Positions 44,930 to 55,806 of a stretch of DNA of 64,000 nucleotides are shown one piece after another. The position numbers were made by a program, and so were the translations under genes. The notes beneath the pieces were generated by a model, which was not told where the DNA came from, did no database searches, and saw only the letters and a program-made list of their open reading frames with translations. The DNA is from Morinoia aosen. Taxonomy: Eukaryota; Arthropoda; Malacostraca; Amphipoda; Talitridae. Where the stretch lies: assembly GCA_030386875.1 (NCBI GenBank), contig CM059563.1, forward strand, positions 11,116,001 through 11,180,000, written 5' to 3'. How positions within the stretch are numbered: position 1 is the first letter of the stretch; the number at the start of each line of letters is the position of its first letter.

Positions 44930-45290
44930 ACTCAAGTGTTTGAAGCGGGAAGTAATTCATCGATCCCGGCGTATGGCAACACTGCAATAGAGTCTTGCTT
45001 CTAGTGCGCTCATCATCAAAGACGAAACTAAACCTACCGCACTAACTCGTAAAATAGTCATTTGACAAAAAATGTGTACAGAAGAAAGTAGTATATTTGG
45101 ATGTTCAACCATGATTCAAGTAACAAAAATTAAAAAATCAATGAGTAGCTGTTTATTTGAGCGCATTCGTCATCAAAGACGAAACTAAACCTACCGCTAT
45201 AATTTATAAAATACTCATTTACGACGGAATATGCATAGAAGAAAACTTGTTTATTTTGATCTAATTCACCATGTTTAGGATTTGAAAAGT
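44930..45290. repeat. Dispersed ~165-bp repeat, inverted units
   Basis: CATCAAAGACGAAACTAAACCTACCG occurs twice (45014 and 45172) with GAAGAAA after each. The orientation is opposite to that of the 40.7-kb copy. Confidence 0.55.
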
Positions 45291-45404
45291 TGAAAATTGT
45301 TTCCCGGTTAATCCTCAACATTTACCAGGATTTTTTTTGAATTTTGAATTAGAAAAAATTTGTTGTTACATAAGTCCAAAAAATTTCTTCCTCAGAAAAA
45401 TCCT

Positions 45405-46035
45405 AAATTTCTTTTTATAATCTCAGATTGCAACATTCTATTGCAACTAACTGAACAAAAATGAATACAGATATGTAAAATTGAATTCTGAACATATTTG
45501 CTTCTATGAAAATTTCTGATTTTTGCAATAGAAGTTATTGTGCAAACATATATATATATATATAGATATAAATTTACGCAAAACCACATCCCGTCTACAA
45601 TTTTCAACGTAGAAGCGGGATTTTGGTCTCATTCGATGCGGTTCAAAAGTGGAAACAGGGTAGCGAAGCGGATTTCTATTTGAACTACAAATTAAATTTT
45701 TATTAGAAAAAACTGACACTTTTTGGAAATTTTTTACACATGTTGAACATGTGTAACAATAACTTTTTTCTAGTTCATAATTCAAAACAATCCTTTGTTA
45801 GGAATGTACCTACAGTCCTTTCGCGTCAAATGAGACCAAAATCACGCTTCTACATCAAAAATTCTAGAGTGTGAAAAGTTTTGCGCAAGAATATATTTTT
45901 TCTCATGTTCATACAAGTTTTTTCAGTGGTAATAATCGAAAAACTTTAAAGAGAAAATACGTTTAGAATTCAATTTTACATATCTGTATTCATTTTTATT
46001 AATCTAGTTGCAATAGAAATGTGCAAAAGAAAAAT
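45405..46035. repeat. Long inverted repeat (~630 bp) with (TA)n
   Basis: TTGCAACTAACTGAAC, ATGAATACAGATATGTAAAATTG and TTTTGGTCTCATTCGA on the left reappear inverted on the right (TGAGACCAAAATC, CAATTTTACATATCTGTATTC, CTAGTTGCAATAG). A short (TA)n lies at 45550-45565. Confidence 0.6.
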
Positions 46036-46167
46036 TGTAAAATTTGGTAAATTAGGTAAAGTCAAGGGTAGTAGGACCCCTTAAAAAAATGTTAGGTTGC
46101 AATGCTGCAGGCTAGGTTAGGATAGGTTAAGCAAAGTAAGGCATTTGTAACTAAAACATCTGTAGAT

Positions 46168-47530
46168 AGTGTGAGTAGTTTTAATAATGCTGATGGGCTG
46201 TTCATGGCATCCTTTGATGTAAAAAATTTATTTTCTAATGTACCTTTGATGTAAACTAGAATTTTGCTTATCTAAATTATTCATAAATTATCAAGCTTTC
46301 ATGGGGCTCTCTTACAGTATTGTTGTAAAGTTGCTAAAATTTGCAGTCTGTAATTCTTTTTCATTTTCAATAGAAAATATTATAAACAAGTTGATGAGTT
46401 GGGCATGGGTTTACCTTATGGGCCCAATGTTTTATATGTCTGCACCACCATAAACAAAACTGGTTAAAAGAATGACTTCCTGTTTTAAGCCTGTTTACAA
46501 GCGGTATGTAAATGACACTTTGGTTTTGTTCAGAGATAAGGCTCATGCTGACCTCTTCCTCCAATATTTAAATTCTTGTCATAGCAATATTAGATTTACT
46601 AGGGAAGACAAAGACAACGATAGATTACCGTTTCTTGATGCTTGTGAAGAGAGAGTTGGCAATACCTTTCAAGGCTCTGTTTTCCAAAAGAAAACTTTTT
46701 CTGGGCTTGGGACTAGCTTTTTTAGCTTTTGTTCATACATACAACTTAAAGGTTTAGGGCATTCATATTCTTGTCCATAGAGCGTTTGATATGTTCTAAC
46801 TTTCAATACTCACACAAAGAGTTTGATTTTCACTACGGTATTTTGCCAAAAATGGAATTCCTTCATCTGTTGTTGACAGGCATATTAATAAATTTTTGTC
46901 CAAAAATTTATGATAACTCTCAATTTGTTTAAAATCTTGTGCTCAATAAGCTTTCTCTGTGAAGTTGCTGTACTCTGGAAATCAGTTATTGAAACTAAGT
47001 GAGGATGTTAAATCCCTTTTTAACAAGTTTTTCCTGCAGCTCAAAATTCAAATGATTGTAGTGATAAATTCTACAATTGGTTCTCTATTCCCTTTCAAAG
47101 ACAAACTGCCACCCTCACTGTGCTTGTTTCTGGTGTGCTAATACAGTTGTTCACGTTGTGAATCGCGGTGCGTTGGCTCTACCTGCCGTACCCTGATGAC
47201 TAGAGTTTCCGAGCATGCTGGGCGTAGTTGCAGGACTGGTCTTCCTCTTGGGTCCCCCCCACTGTCCTCTGTTAGATCTCATGCAAAAGAGTGCAATGTT
47301 CCGGTCACCCTAAACGATTTTAAAATCTTGGCCGTTACCTCTTACAGAACAGATCTGCGCATTCTCGAATCTTTGCATATTTACAAAATGAAACCAACTC
47401 TGAAGGACACTCAAAGTGCTTTTTGCTTCATGTTGTCAACATATGTTCAGTTACTCAGTTTTTCCTTTACCTTTTATTATTTTTTACCCATGTTTGTTTT
47501 TTTAAAGTTTACATTTTTAATAATACTTCA
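46168..47530 (+). pseudogene. Penelope-like element: RT and GIY-YIG remnant
   Basis: Blocks in order: FMASFDVKNLFSNVPL (RT motif A region of Penelope), an altered catalytic block KRYVNDTLVLF (YVDD expected, YVND here), NIRFTREDKDNDRLPFLDA, and later TRVSEHAGRSCRTGLPL and DLRILESLHIYKMKPTLKD of the GIY-YIG endonuclease. There are several stops and frame changes, and an internal part between about 46780 and 47170 is decayed. Downstream CTGAAGATGGACAG resembles a degraded hammerhead start without GAAA. It cannot be active. Confidence 0.8.
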
Positions 47531-47639
47531 TTAGTGAATTAATTCTTCCTATTTTGGTTTCATTTTACAGAGATTTTTTGCTGAAGATGGACAGTTAATT
47601 GTCTATACATTTAGTTTTATTTGATAATTTTTAATAAAA

Positions 47640-48142
47640 ATGGCTTTACGTGTAGTGATTTTTGTCTTGCTTTTTAGTAGTACTAAGCCTCACAGGAAAA
47701 ATTTGCAGCCCATTATCAGCTAGAAGCATTGTGCTAAAAAAGGAGCCTTCAAATTGTCATTGATTGTACCTCATCACTAGTTGCTCATCTCATGTTCAAA
47801 AATAGGTTTATGAATGTTTTATTCATCTACTCTGTGTCTCATCAAAATTTTCTTCTGTGACATTTGCCCTATTTCAAGGCTGTAATGATAGCAATAGTGA
47901 TCAGTGATATTATTATGTTGTTAAGCATCAGTGACCTTATTTCTGAAAATTGTCTACTTTGTACCATGAATAATTTTTGAATTACTGGCTGTGGTGCTTA
48001 GGTATTTTACTAGCTGTAGTGTTCTTTATGGAAAGTTGTATAATGTTGTGATCGACATATAATATTTTAGGTTTGCAAAAGCTATATCAAATTTTCAAGG
48101 TTGTTATTACTATTATATTGATATTTTTATCTGGCTGATGAT
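47640..48142. other. Intronic DNA, nothing recognised
   Basis: AT-rich without motif. Confidence 0.5.
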
Positions 48143-48144
48143 TA

Positions 48145-48518
48145 CAGTAATACCTCTGAAGTCGAACGACTCGAAGGTCAAACAAATTAAAAGTAGACCA
48201 AACAATTTTGATTTTCGGCCCGGAAACCAAATAACCATTCGGAAGTCGAACCAAGCCGAGTAGAAAGCACGTCAGGTCGAGCGTCGTCTGTCACGCCGCG
48301 GCGGCGTGAGCCGTTCGTTATCCTTTTCACGTGAGCTTGTGCATCGTTATACGCCATTTTATTTTCCTGTGTGTTTGGTTAATTTGCGTTCTAAGCTGCC
48401 AAAAATGGGTCCTAAGAAGAATGTTAGTCATAGTGGACAACCAGTTATGGAAGTTGACCAGTTTGGAAGTCGACCACTTTTCTAGAACGAAATGTGTTCG
48501 ACTCCTGAGGTATTACTG
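48145..48518 (+). mobile_element. Tigger/pogo MITE retaining the start of the transposase
   Basis: The ends CAGTAATACCTC and GAGGTATTACTG are flanked by TA (48143-48144 and 48519-48520). Inside, near 48404, ATG opens MGPKKNVSHSG, the usual start of a Tigger transposase, and then the coding part is lost. It is an internally deleted copy. Confidence 0.75.
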
Positions 48519-48951
48519 TACCCAGTGGTGGGCGTTCGAATCCTAAGTCCGAACTTCCGATCACGATCGATCTTCCACAACGGGATCGGACTTGAAAATT
48601 AGAACCTCTCGGAGGAAAATATCTGAAGTGTGGGGATCGCTCTTGACAAATAAAGTACCAGGCACTATAGCAGGTGACTGAAACGAATAGAGTTTTTATG
48701 GTTTTATTATGAAAAATACAAACAAAACCTAATTTTGTGTAACGGAGGATAAGGGGAGTCTTGTACATTCCATCAGCGCGATCGGAAACCTCAGTGCCTG
48801 ACACAACTGTCGAGAGGGAATACCATCACGATTAGACGTTAGGTTTTGGAGTAATTAGGCTATAATAAGGTGGTGGCCGTCAAGCGGTCCACGCAGTATA
48901 ATTGAGTATGGTGGCCGACTAGCGGTTCACGCAAATAGCGTAATTAAGTAA

Positions 48952-49180
48952 TTAACACTTTGACTGCGACTACTAAATATTAAGTTCAATGCCAAACTCA
49001 AATTTACAGCCAACTGTAGTAAACTATTTTGAAAATACCAAACATTAACTGGTTCGCGTCTTTATTTAGCACTGATTAAGTATTTGTGAAAATTGAATTT
49101 GCGACTACTGGTCTGTCGTCAGCATTATGAAAATTTTCCCCGGGTATCATCGGTGGCACACGTCGCATTCAAAGTGTTGA
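48952..49180. mobile_element. piggyBac-type MITE, copy 3
   Basis: Same family and size as 42093-42321. The ends are TTAACACTTTGACTGCGAC and, from the right, TCAACACTTTGAATGCGAC, so the right TTAA is mutated to TTGA. It splits a tandem of GGTGGCCGACTAGCGG units. Confidence 0.7.
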
Positions 49181-49611
49181 GTACGGTGGCCGACTAGCGG
49201 CCCATGTAAATAGCGTAATTGAGCGTTCGAGTAAGTAGTTTAGTTAGTAAACAATTTGGCTGGTTTCTCTCCTATTTATAATTAAAGTTGACGAGACTAG
49301 CACAGGCTGCTCGACAGACATGTTATGAAATGGCGCTGACCAAAACTACAGTGCGACCCATGGTATTAGTCCAATTTAATTTTTCTTCAAAACTATCATT
49401 TTCTGTTAATATACCTTGATATTTTTATAATGTCATACATTCATCTAGTACAATGTTCTTAATCCTATTATTTTAGAAATTGTTTGCTTGTTACCATTAG
49501 AAACTCACTTTTATCAAATCCACGCTCTATTTTCTGAACCACGATATTAGTCCAAGGTATGAAAATTAATTACATGTGATGAATGAAAAACAAATGAGTT
49601 AAATATTAGTA

Positions 49612-50359
49612 TGTTACGATCCTCCTTTTTCAAGATCGAACGAAGTGACTAAATTTTCTCCTTTTGGATAAATCGTTCAAATGAAATAAATCTCTTTTCT
49701 CATTCTCAGTGGAATCTCATGGCCGGCATCCTAATTTAAGGCGCAACTATGGCAGGCATTGAAACACACGTTATATGTGGCCACACAATTTACTGTTATA
49801 AACGGATATCACCAATATGCCGGGGATTTGTTAAAACCCGCAAACGTATATAGCTACAAAGAGGTAATCTTACGCACACTCGTGTGAAGCGCTGGTGCAG
49901 GTTTCGTTGGATTCGAAGTAGCCTCGTTTACTTTACTTGAATAACCAGTTGATTTAAGCGTTAAGTCACAGTTGAAATTTATACAATAACAATACCCAGC
50001 ACGCCGGACTGGATTCTATCACAAAACTCAAGTAAAACGGCGTGTACGAGGACCTTCGACGATAGTGACACGTAGGGTAGTGAGAGCTCTTTACCTTAGG
50101 GACAACCCTTTATAGATGCAGTTACCGCCGCTACTTTCCGCGACGGTTGGCATCAGTAACGGCCGTGAAATCGACTTTCGTGACTTTTTTTGGTATGGCC
50201 CCGTCGTTGCCGGGCTGGCGTCGCTCGGAGCTGCTGATGTAGCTTTCGCTGAGCTACGCAGAATCTTGCAACCGTCTCCGGTGCACTGAGTACGAAACTC
50301 CCTTGCTGGCGAAAACGTTGTTCGTGTATGGCATGTCGTTACATAGAGGGTACACAACA
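49612..50359 (-). repeat. Gypsy D 3' LTR
   Basis: 748 bp, nearly identical to the right copy. On the minus strand it starts TGTTGTGTACCC and ends GGATCGTAACA. Confidence 0.93.
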
Positions 50360-50370
50360 ATCCTCCCCAG
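50360..50370 (-). other. Gypsy D polypurine tract
   Basis: The minus strand reads CTGGGGAGGAT immediately before the 3' LTR. Confidence 0.65.
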
Positions 50371-51849
50371 GTCGTTTTTGGTAATATCCTCCTGGATATT
50401 GTCGCAATTGGAAGTATCCGTCTACTTGAAGTTGTGAGAAATCTCATCCTTCATTGCAAGGGAAGATTCAGACAAGCCGACGAGATTTGTGCTTCTGACG
50501 CACGCTGAAACGAAGATCTTAAACAAGCAATGACGAAAAGTTGATATCGGGATATCCTTATCCTTCTCCATCATCGAAGACCTTCTCCCGCGACTGATGA
50601 TATTCCTTGGAGGCCAATCCGAGGATATCTGGAGGTGAATACCGCCCAAAATATAAATATGTCGAGTGTAAACTCGATTTTGTCATTACTTCCGCATGCA
50701 TGTAGTTATTTTGAACGTATTAGTGTTCAACGGTATCTTCTTAATTTTTCCGCCTTAGCCGAATCCATGCTTTGGCGTATATCGAAATGGGGGGGGAGCC
50801 TCACCCTCGTTGTGATGTCACGCCACTCTCCAAATTGCAGTTCCGCCGATAGTAGATTGCGCCACGTTCTCGTAGTCGAAGTAACCCTCACGCGTTGCAT
50901 CCAGTCGCTCAGCCCTTTAACTCGCGTCGACCCTGTTGGTCGTAGTATTTACGTCCGAGTGAGTGCGCTGTCTAGCCATGCCATATCAATGGAGCGCGGT
51001 GTTGCCAGATTTCTCGTAGACCGCGCGAACAGTGCGGTCCTGCCAGACCCGTGCCATGCACACGTCCCAGCCTGAGCGTAGCGCTTGCTCGCAGCAGCCG
51101 CTGGGAGCCTGCCATGACCTTGAGTCAGAGCAGCTGGGATGCTGGAGCAGCCACTGTTGTGTTCACGCACGCCTCTGTAGTGCTGGTGTCGCTGTGCAGC
51201 CGTGTCACAACAGCCTTACGTATAGCTGCAACAACCGTATTGAATTAGTTTCTGGACATGGTAATTATCTCCCATGGATTCCTTCAAGATTTCCCCCCTT
51301 GCAGCCCGTCTACTTGCTTTAACTTCATCCACCGACATGTACATTTGGTATATCATTTTATTACTAACTCAAAAGGAATCCATTCGGAGAATATTATAAC
51401 TAATACATAATGAAATAAATGCAAGGTAAATGAAATTAATGAGAAATACATAACATGACATTCAATATCTCGGATAGTTAGCGGGCTGTAAAGGAAAGTT
51501 CCTACGTATTAGCACGCATTCCTGGGGAAGGGCTATGAAAAGACATACGAACGGGTTACAAATTTGACATCGAGTAAAATTTTTATCTGATTGATGAGCA
51601 TCATCAAGGTAAATACATAAATTGATTTATAAATCGACATTAATCATGTAATACATCCTATCTGCATTTCGCTGGAGAAATCATTTAAATTTAAGTCGAA
51701 GCACTTATCCTAAAATTGAAATATGAAAGAAAATGTTAAACACGAGGGAAATGGTTAGGAAACATCCTTAATATTAAACATAGTACATTTGGAAATGAAA
51801 TGGGGTAATCATGTCAAAGTTTTGGGACGTCCTCGTGAGACATAAGTAA
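50371..51849 (-). other. Gypsy D 3' internal untranslated region
   Basis: About 1.5 kb lies between the pol stop and the PPT. It has a GC-rich centre (50.8-51.25 kb) and only short frames. No envelope-like frame with a signal peptide and membrane anchor was seen. Confidence 0.6.
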
Positions 51850-54800
51850 TCACACATAGTTTGGGCGTCTCGTCCGATTCCTGAGGGGATATCTGGGAGT
51901 CGTCCCCTCTTCTTGTCGGTTAGCGCTCGGTATTGTTGGTCGGGGTTTCGCGTTCGGTGTTGCTGGGATGTCGTTCGTCTCTGCCCCTTGAAGTTCGTCA
52001 TTTTCTTCGTCGTTGTTGAAAGGGAAGGCCATAGCGTCGTCCAAGTATGCTCGCTTGATTCGATTGAGGTGAACGGTTTGTTCCTTGCGATCCGAGTACA
52101 CACCCTTGATGGTGATGTTATTTTCCCGTCGAGAAGTCACACGGTAGGGGCCCCTGAACCTCGTTGGCCAAGCACGATCCACATCGGTGCGACCTGCCAT
52201 ATTTCTAAGCATGACTAATGCTCCAGGTTGAATATCACATTCCTTGGCCGTCCGATTATAGATCTTCGCTGCAGCTTGCCTGGCCGCCTCAGAATTTCTT
52301 TTAACAGCAGCAAATGCTTTGGACAGTCGGAGAGAAACTTCTGTTGAATACTCTTGGTCACACGCGTAATTGACGGGCTGTTCCTTGAAAATGTCGTGAT
52401 AAGGGAGGTTTGCATCTCTGCCGTAAAACAAAAAGAACGGCGTGTCTTTAATCGCAGTCTGGTAGGAAGTATTTACAGCTAGGGTGACGAAAGGAATGCT
52501 CTGGTCCCACGTGAATCTATCTTCAGCAGCTAAGTGGGAGATTGCAGTTTTCAAGACACCGTTCATTCTCTCGCAACAACCGTTCGCCATAGCATGATAA
52601 GCCGTCGTAGTCTGTGACCTCGCTTTAAGATTTTTGCAGACATCTTGAAATAATTTATTGGTAAATTCGCTGCCTCTGTCACTGACGATCGTACTTGGGG
52701 CAGAGAATTTTCCAACGTACTGGACGAACGCTCGGGTGACGGTATCGGCAGACTTATCTGGGAGAGGATAGGCATCGACATATCTAGTAAAATGATCAAC
52801 TATTGTTAGAAGGTATTTGTTGCCCTCGTAACTCACAGGTAATTCAACAAGGTCAACAGCAACTCTTTCAAGGGGGTATGAGGTCTCGGGGAATTTTCCT
52901 AAGGGGACTTTAAATTGGCCCTGCCATTTCATTCGCTGGCACTGTAAACATTTCTTCACATGGTCTTTGACGTCACGAATTTGATTAATCCAGAAGAATT
53001 TATCTCTGGCACGTTCAAGAGTTCTCAGGAAACCCATATGAGCGGACAAATCATTGTCATGGCTCAGCTTTAAAGCTACCTTAACTAAAGACTTAGGAAT
53101 GACTATCTGTACATTACTTCTACCGTTTCTGCGTTTCTTTCTCGACAACCTGCATAGAACATCGTTATCATCAATGAAATATTCGTCAATATTAGAAATC
53201 TTACAGTTACCTCTATCATTATTATTTATTACATCTCTAACAGAAGACCAATATGGGTCCAAGCTCTGCTCCAAAGCTACATCATCCAAACTCAGTGGCT
53301 GGGCGGTCTCGGCAGCAACACCTGGCTGCTCGCTTGACGTGGGTCGAGAGCACACATCGTTGACAGAAGCACCTGTCGCGTCATTATCAGAACATGGCTT
53401 AATTCTAGAAGGAACATCAGCATTAATTTTAGGATCATTCTTATTACTACAATTGGACTCAGCAGTGTCTACGACAGCATTGACAATTCTTTCCGACCTA
53501 GACAAATAGTCGGGCAAGTGGTGTTGTGCTCCCGGCTTGTATCGAACAGAGAAATTATACTCCTGAAGAAGCAAAGCCCATCGGGAGATGCGATGGTTAC
53601 CTGTCTTGTTTGCGAAAATAAACGTCAGGGGGCGGTGATCTGTTACTACGACGAATTCATTTAAGTACAGGTACGCATCATAATGTTTGATTGAATCATG
53701 AATAGCGAGTGCTTCGAGTTCAGTTGCAGAGTATTTAAGTTCGTTTCCTTTTAATTTACGACTATAATATGCTACTGGTAACTCGATGCCGTCGTGCATC
53801 TGGAGCAGTGCTCCTCCGATTGCAATGCCCGAGGCATCAGTGTGCAGCACGAACTCTTTCTGAAAGTCGGGAAACTTAAGTATTGGCGCAGACACAAGTT
53901 TATCTTTTAAATCATCAAAAGCTCGCTGATGGATGTCAGTCCACTTAAACGAGTTCGTTTTCTTTGTAAGCTCAGTAAGAGGTGCCGCGATATGTGCGTA
54001 ATTTTGAATGAATTTTCTGAAAAATCCGGTTGAGCCTAAGAATCTCTTCACCTCTTTAGTACTCCTAGGTCTCAAAGCATCGGCTAGAGCTCGCACCTTG
54101 TCAGGTCTGGGAGTTAGTCCCTCTGAACTGACTTTGATACCAAGGAAAGTCACGCTACTGGCCGCAAATTGGCATTTCTTGAGACTCAATTTGAAGCCTG
54201 AAGCAGCTGTTTGAAGTAACGCCTTATCCAAATGTTCGACATGAGTCTCGAAATTTTTTGAATAGATGATGATGTCGTCAACGTAACAGAACAGAAATTT
54301 TGAAATGAATGGAGAAAAAGCCATGTTGACTGCTCTTTGAAGTGCGGCTGCGGATGTGATAAGACCTTGGGGTGACCGGCAGTACCTGTAACTACCTGTA
54401 GGCGTTCTGAAAGCGGTAATGTCTCTGCTCTCTGGGGACAATTCGATCTGATGATAGGAGCTTCTCATATCAAGGGTCGTGAATAAATTTGAGTCCTTTA
54501 GACTTTCGAGGGTGTCAGTCATATGCGGAATAGGGAAAGTGTCTTTCTTAACTATTTTGTTGATAAGACGAAAATCGACAACTATCCTATGAGTTCCATC
54601 GTTTTTTCTGACTGTCAAAATAGGTGACGACCATGGGGAGTAAGCTGGCTCTATAACTTTCTGTTTCAGCATCTCTTGGACATGCTCTTCAACTAATTGT
54701 TTTGTAGCGTGAGGAACTCGATATTGGGGCGTATTGATTGGCTCATGACCCTGAATGTCTAATCTATGTACAGCATTTCGCGCATGACCAATCTCGTCTC

Positions 54801-55806
54801 CAACCGCGAACGCATTCCTGTGTTTGTTAACCAAATTTACAAGGGTCGTTCTCTGATCTAAATTCAAATGTGACAAGTCAACATCGTCAATCATCCGGTT
54901 GAATTCAGGTTCATTTCGTTTCTCTGCGACTGGCAACAGTTCACTGTTAGGCAGTAACTCAGGGTTGCACTGATTCAAGGGGCTTTCAGTCAGAGCGGGA
55001 GCTCGTCTGGCGTCATGCACCGTCGCCACGGCATCATAGGCCTTGCGCTGTGCCTGAGCTCGAGCATCACTCTCGCTTTCGTCTGAGCCAGGCTCTGGGT
55101 CCTCAATGGCAACATCTAAACTAGCACAAATTTTATTTCTAGGCACAAGAACATTCTTATCATTATAATTTACAAAAACTACTGGTACGGCGCCATCACG
55201 GACTGTTGCTAACGTGCGAGGTACTGCTATTCCTTTGCATGTAACGCTCTGCTTTAGAACGACTGTCTTCCCATTCATGTGCTTGGGAACTCTCAAATAG
55301 GAATGGCACAACGTGCCTCCCTCAATAGTAAGATCATGTGACATTCTTGCGACACTGAATGATGCATCCTCAGATTGTTTCACAAAATTTACTGAATTAG
55401 AAGCAGCAACTGATAGAAATGGGTAAACTTTATTGTTAATTCTCACGTGACCTTTCTCATTCTGGCTGTATTTTATTTCAACGCCGAACCTCTTAAGGAA
55501 ATCTCGGCCTATCAAGACAGCTCCGGGGAAGTAAGAATCTTCCACAATTATAGCAGAATGGCAATACTCAACATCACCTAGTTTAAATTTCAGGTCAATC
55601 GTGCCTCGAGTGTGGAGATTATCTCCATTAACAGAACAAAGAACTTTAGTGCATCGTTTAATTCGGGGAAGAGTTTTGAATAATTTGTTAATTACACAAG
55701 ATTTCACAAGAGTCACGGAAGAGCCTGAATCAACGAATGTGGAGCATTTTTTCTGTTCAACATTTAGCAAAATCACGGGGGAAAAGCTTTTCGGTTGCCG
55801 TGGAAG
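51850..55806 (-). CDS. pol: Gypsy D pol: protease, RT, RNase H, integrase
   Basis: This uninterrupted frame of about 1318 codons is entered from gag by a -1 shift. In order: protease FVDSGSSVTL; a long spacer; RT with HRIVVDFRLIN and catalytic YVDD near residue 508; RNase H LHTDASGIAIGG; integrase zinc finger (HDNDLSAHMG ... CLQCQRMK); core Asp in AVDLVELP, Asp in IVSDRGSEF and Glu in CCERMNGVLK; and a C-terminal GPYRV motif. All catalytic residues seen are present. Length and order fit Ty3/Gypsy. The apparent first codon (GTG) of the open frame at 55776 is not a start, which supports frameshift entry. Confidence 0.93.
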   Translation of the reverse strand, partial: LPRQPKSFSPVILLNVEQKKCSTFVDSGSSVTLVKSCVINKLFKTLPRIKRCTKVLCSVNGDNLHTRGTIDLKFKLGDVEYCHSAIIVEDSYFPGAVLIGRDFLKRFGVEIKYSQNEKGHVRINNKVYPFLSVAASNSVNFVKQSEDASFSVARMSHDLTIEGGTLCHSYLRVPKHMNGKTVVLKQSVTCKGIAVPRTLATVRDGAVPVVFVNYNDKNVLVPRNKICASLDVAIEDPEPGSDESESDARAQAQRKAYDAVATVHDARRAPALTESPLNQCNPELLPNSELLPVAEKRNEPEFNRMIDDVDLSHLNLDQRTTLVNLVNKHRNAFAVGDEIGHARNAVHRLDIQGHEPINTPQYRVPHATKQLVEEHVQEMLKQKVIEPAYSPWSSPILTVRKNDGTHRIVVDFRLINKIVKKDTFPIPHMTDTLESLKDSNLFTTLDMRSSYHQIELSPESRDITAFRTPTGSYRYCRSPQGLITSAAALQRAVNMAFSPFISKFLFCYVDDIIIYSKNFETHVEHLDKALLQTAASGFKLSLKKCQFAASSVTFLGIKVSSEGLTPRPDKVRALADALRPRSTKEVKRFLGSTGFFRKFIQNYAHIAAPLTELTKKTNSFKWTDIHQRAFDDLKDKLVSAPILKFPDFQKEFVLHTDASGIAIGGALLQMHDGIELPVAYYSRKLKGNELKYSATELEALAIHDSIKHYDAYLYLNEFVVVTDHRPLTFIFANKTGNHRISRWALLLQEYNFSVRYKPGAQHHLPDYLSRSERIVNAVVDTAESNCSNKNDPKINADVPSRIKPCSDNDATGASVNDVCSRPTSSEQPGVAAETAQPLSLDDVALEQSLDPYWSSVRDVINNNDRGNCKISNIDEYFIDDNDVLCRLSRKKRRNGRSNVQIVIPKSLVKVALKLSHDNDLSAHMGFLRTLERARDKFFWINQIRDVKDHVKKCLQCQRMKWQGQFKVPLGKFPETSYPLERVAVDLVELPVSYEGNKYLLTIVDHFTRYVDAYPLPDKSADTVTRAFVQYVGKFSAPSTIVSDRGSEFTNKLFQDVCKNLKARSQTTTAYHAMANGCCERMNGVLKTAISHLAAEDRFTWDQSIPFVTLAVNTSYQTAIKDTPFFLFYGRDANLPYHDIFKEQPVNYACDQEYSTEVSLRLSKAFAAVKRNSEAARQAAAKIYNRTAKECDIQPGALVMLRNMAGRTDVDRAWPTRFRGPYRVTSRRENNITIKGVYSDRKEQTVHLNRIKRAYLDDAMAFPFNNDEENDELQGAETNDIPATPNAKPRPTIPSANRQEEGTTPRYPLRNRTRRPNYV

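Noticed and set aside
51000..51260. Possible env gene of Gypsy D
   Set aside because: Only frames under 100 codons, with no signal peptide, cleavage site or membrane anchor.
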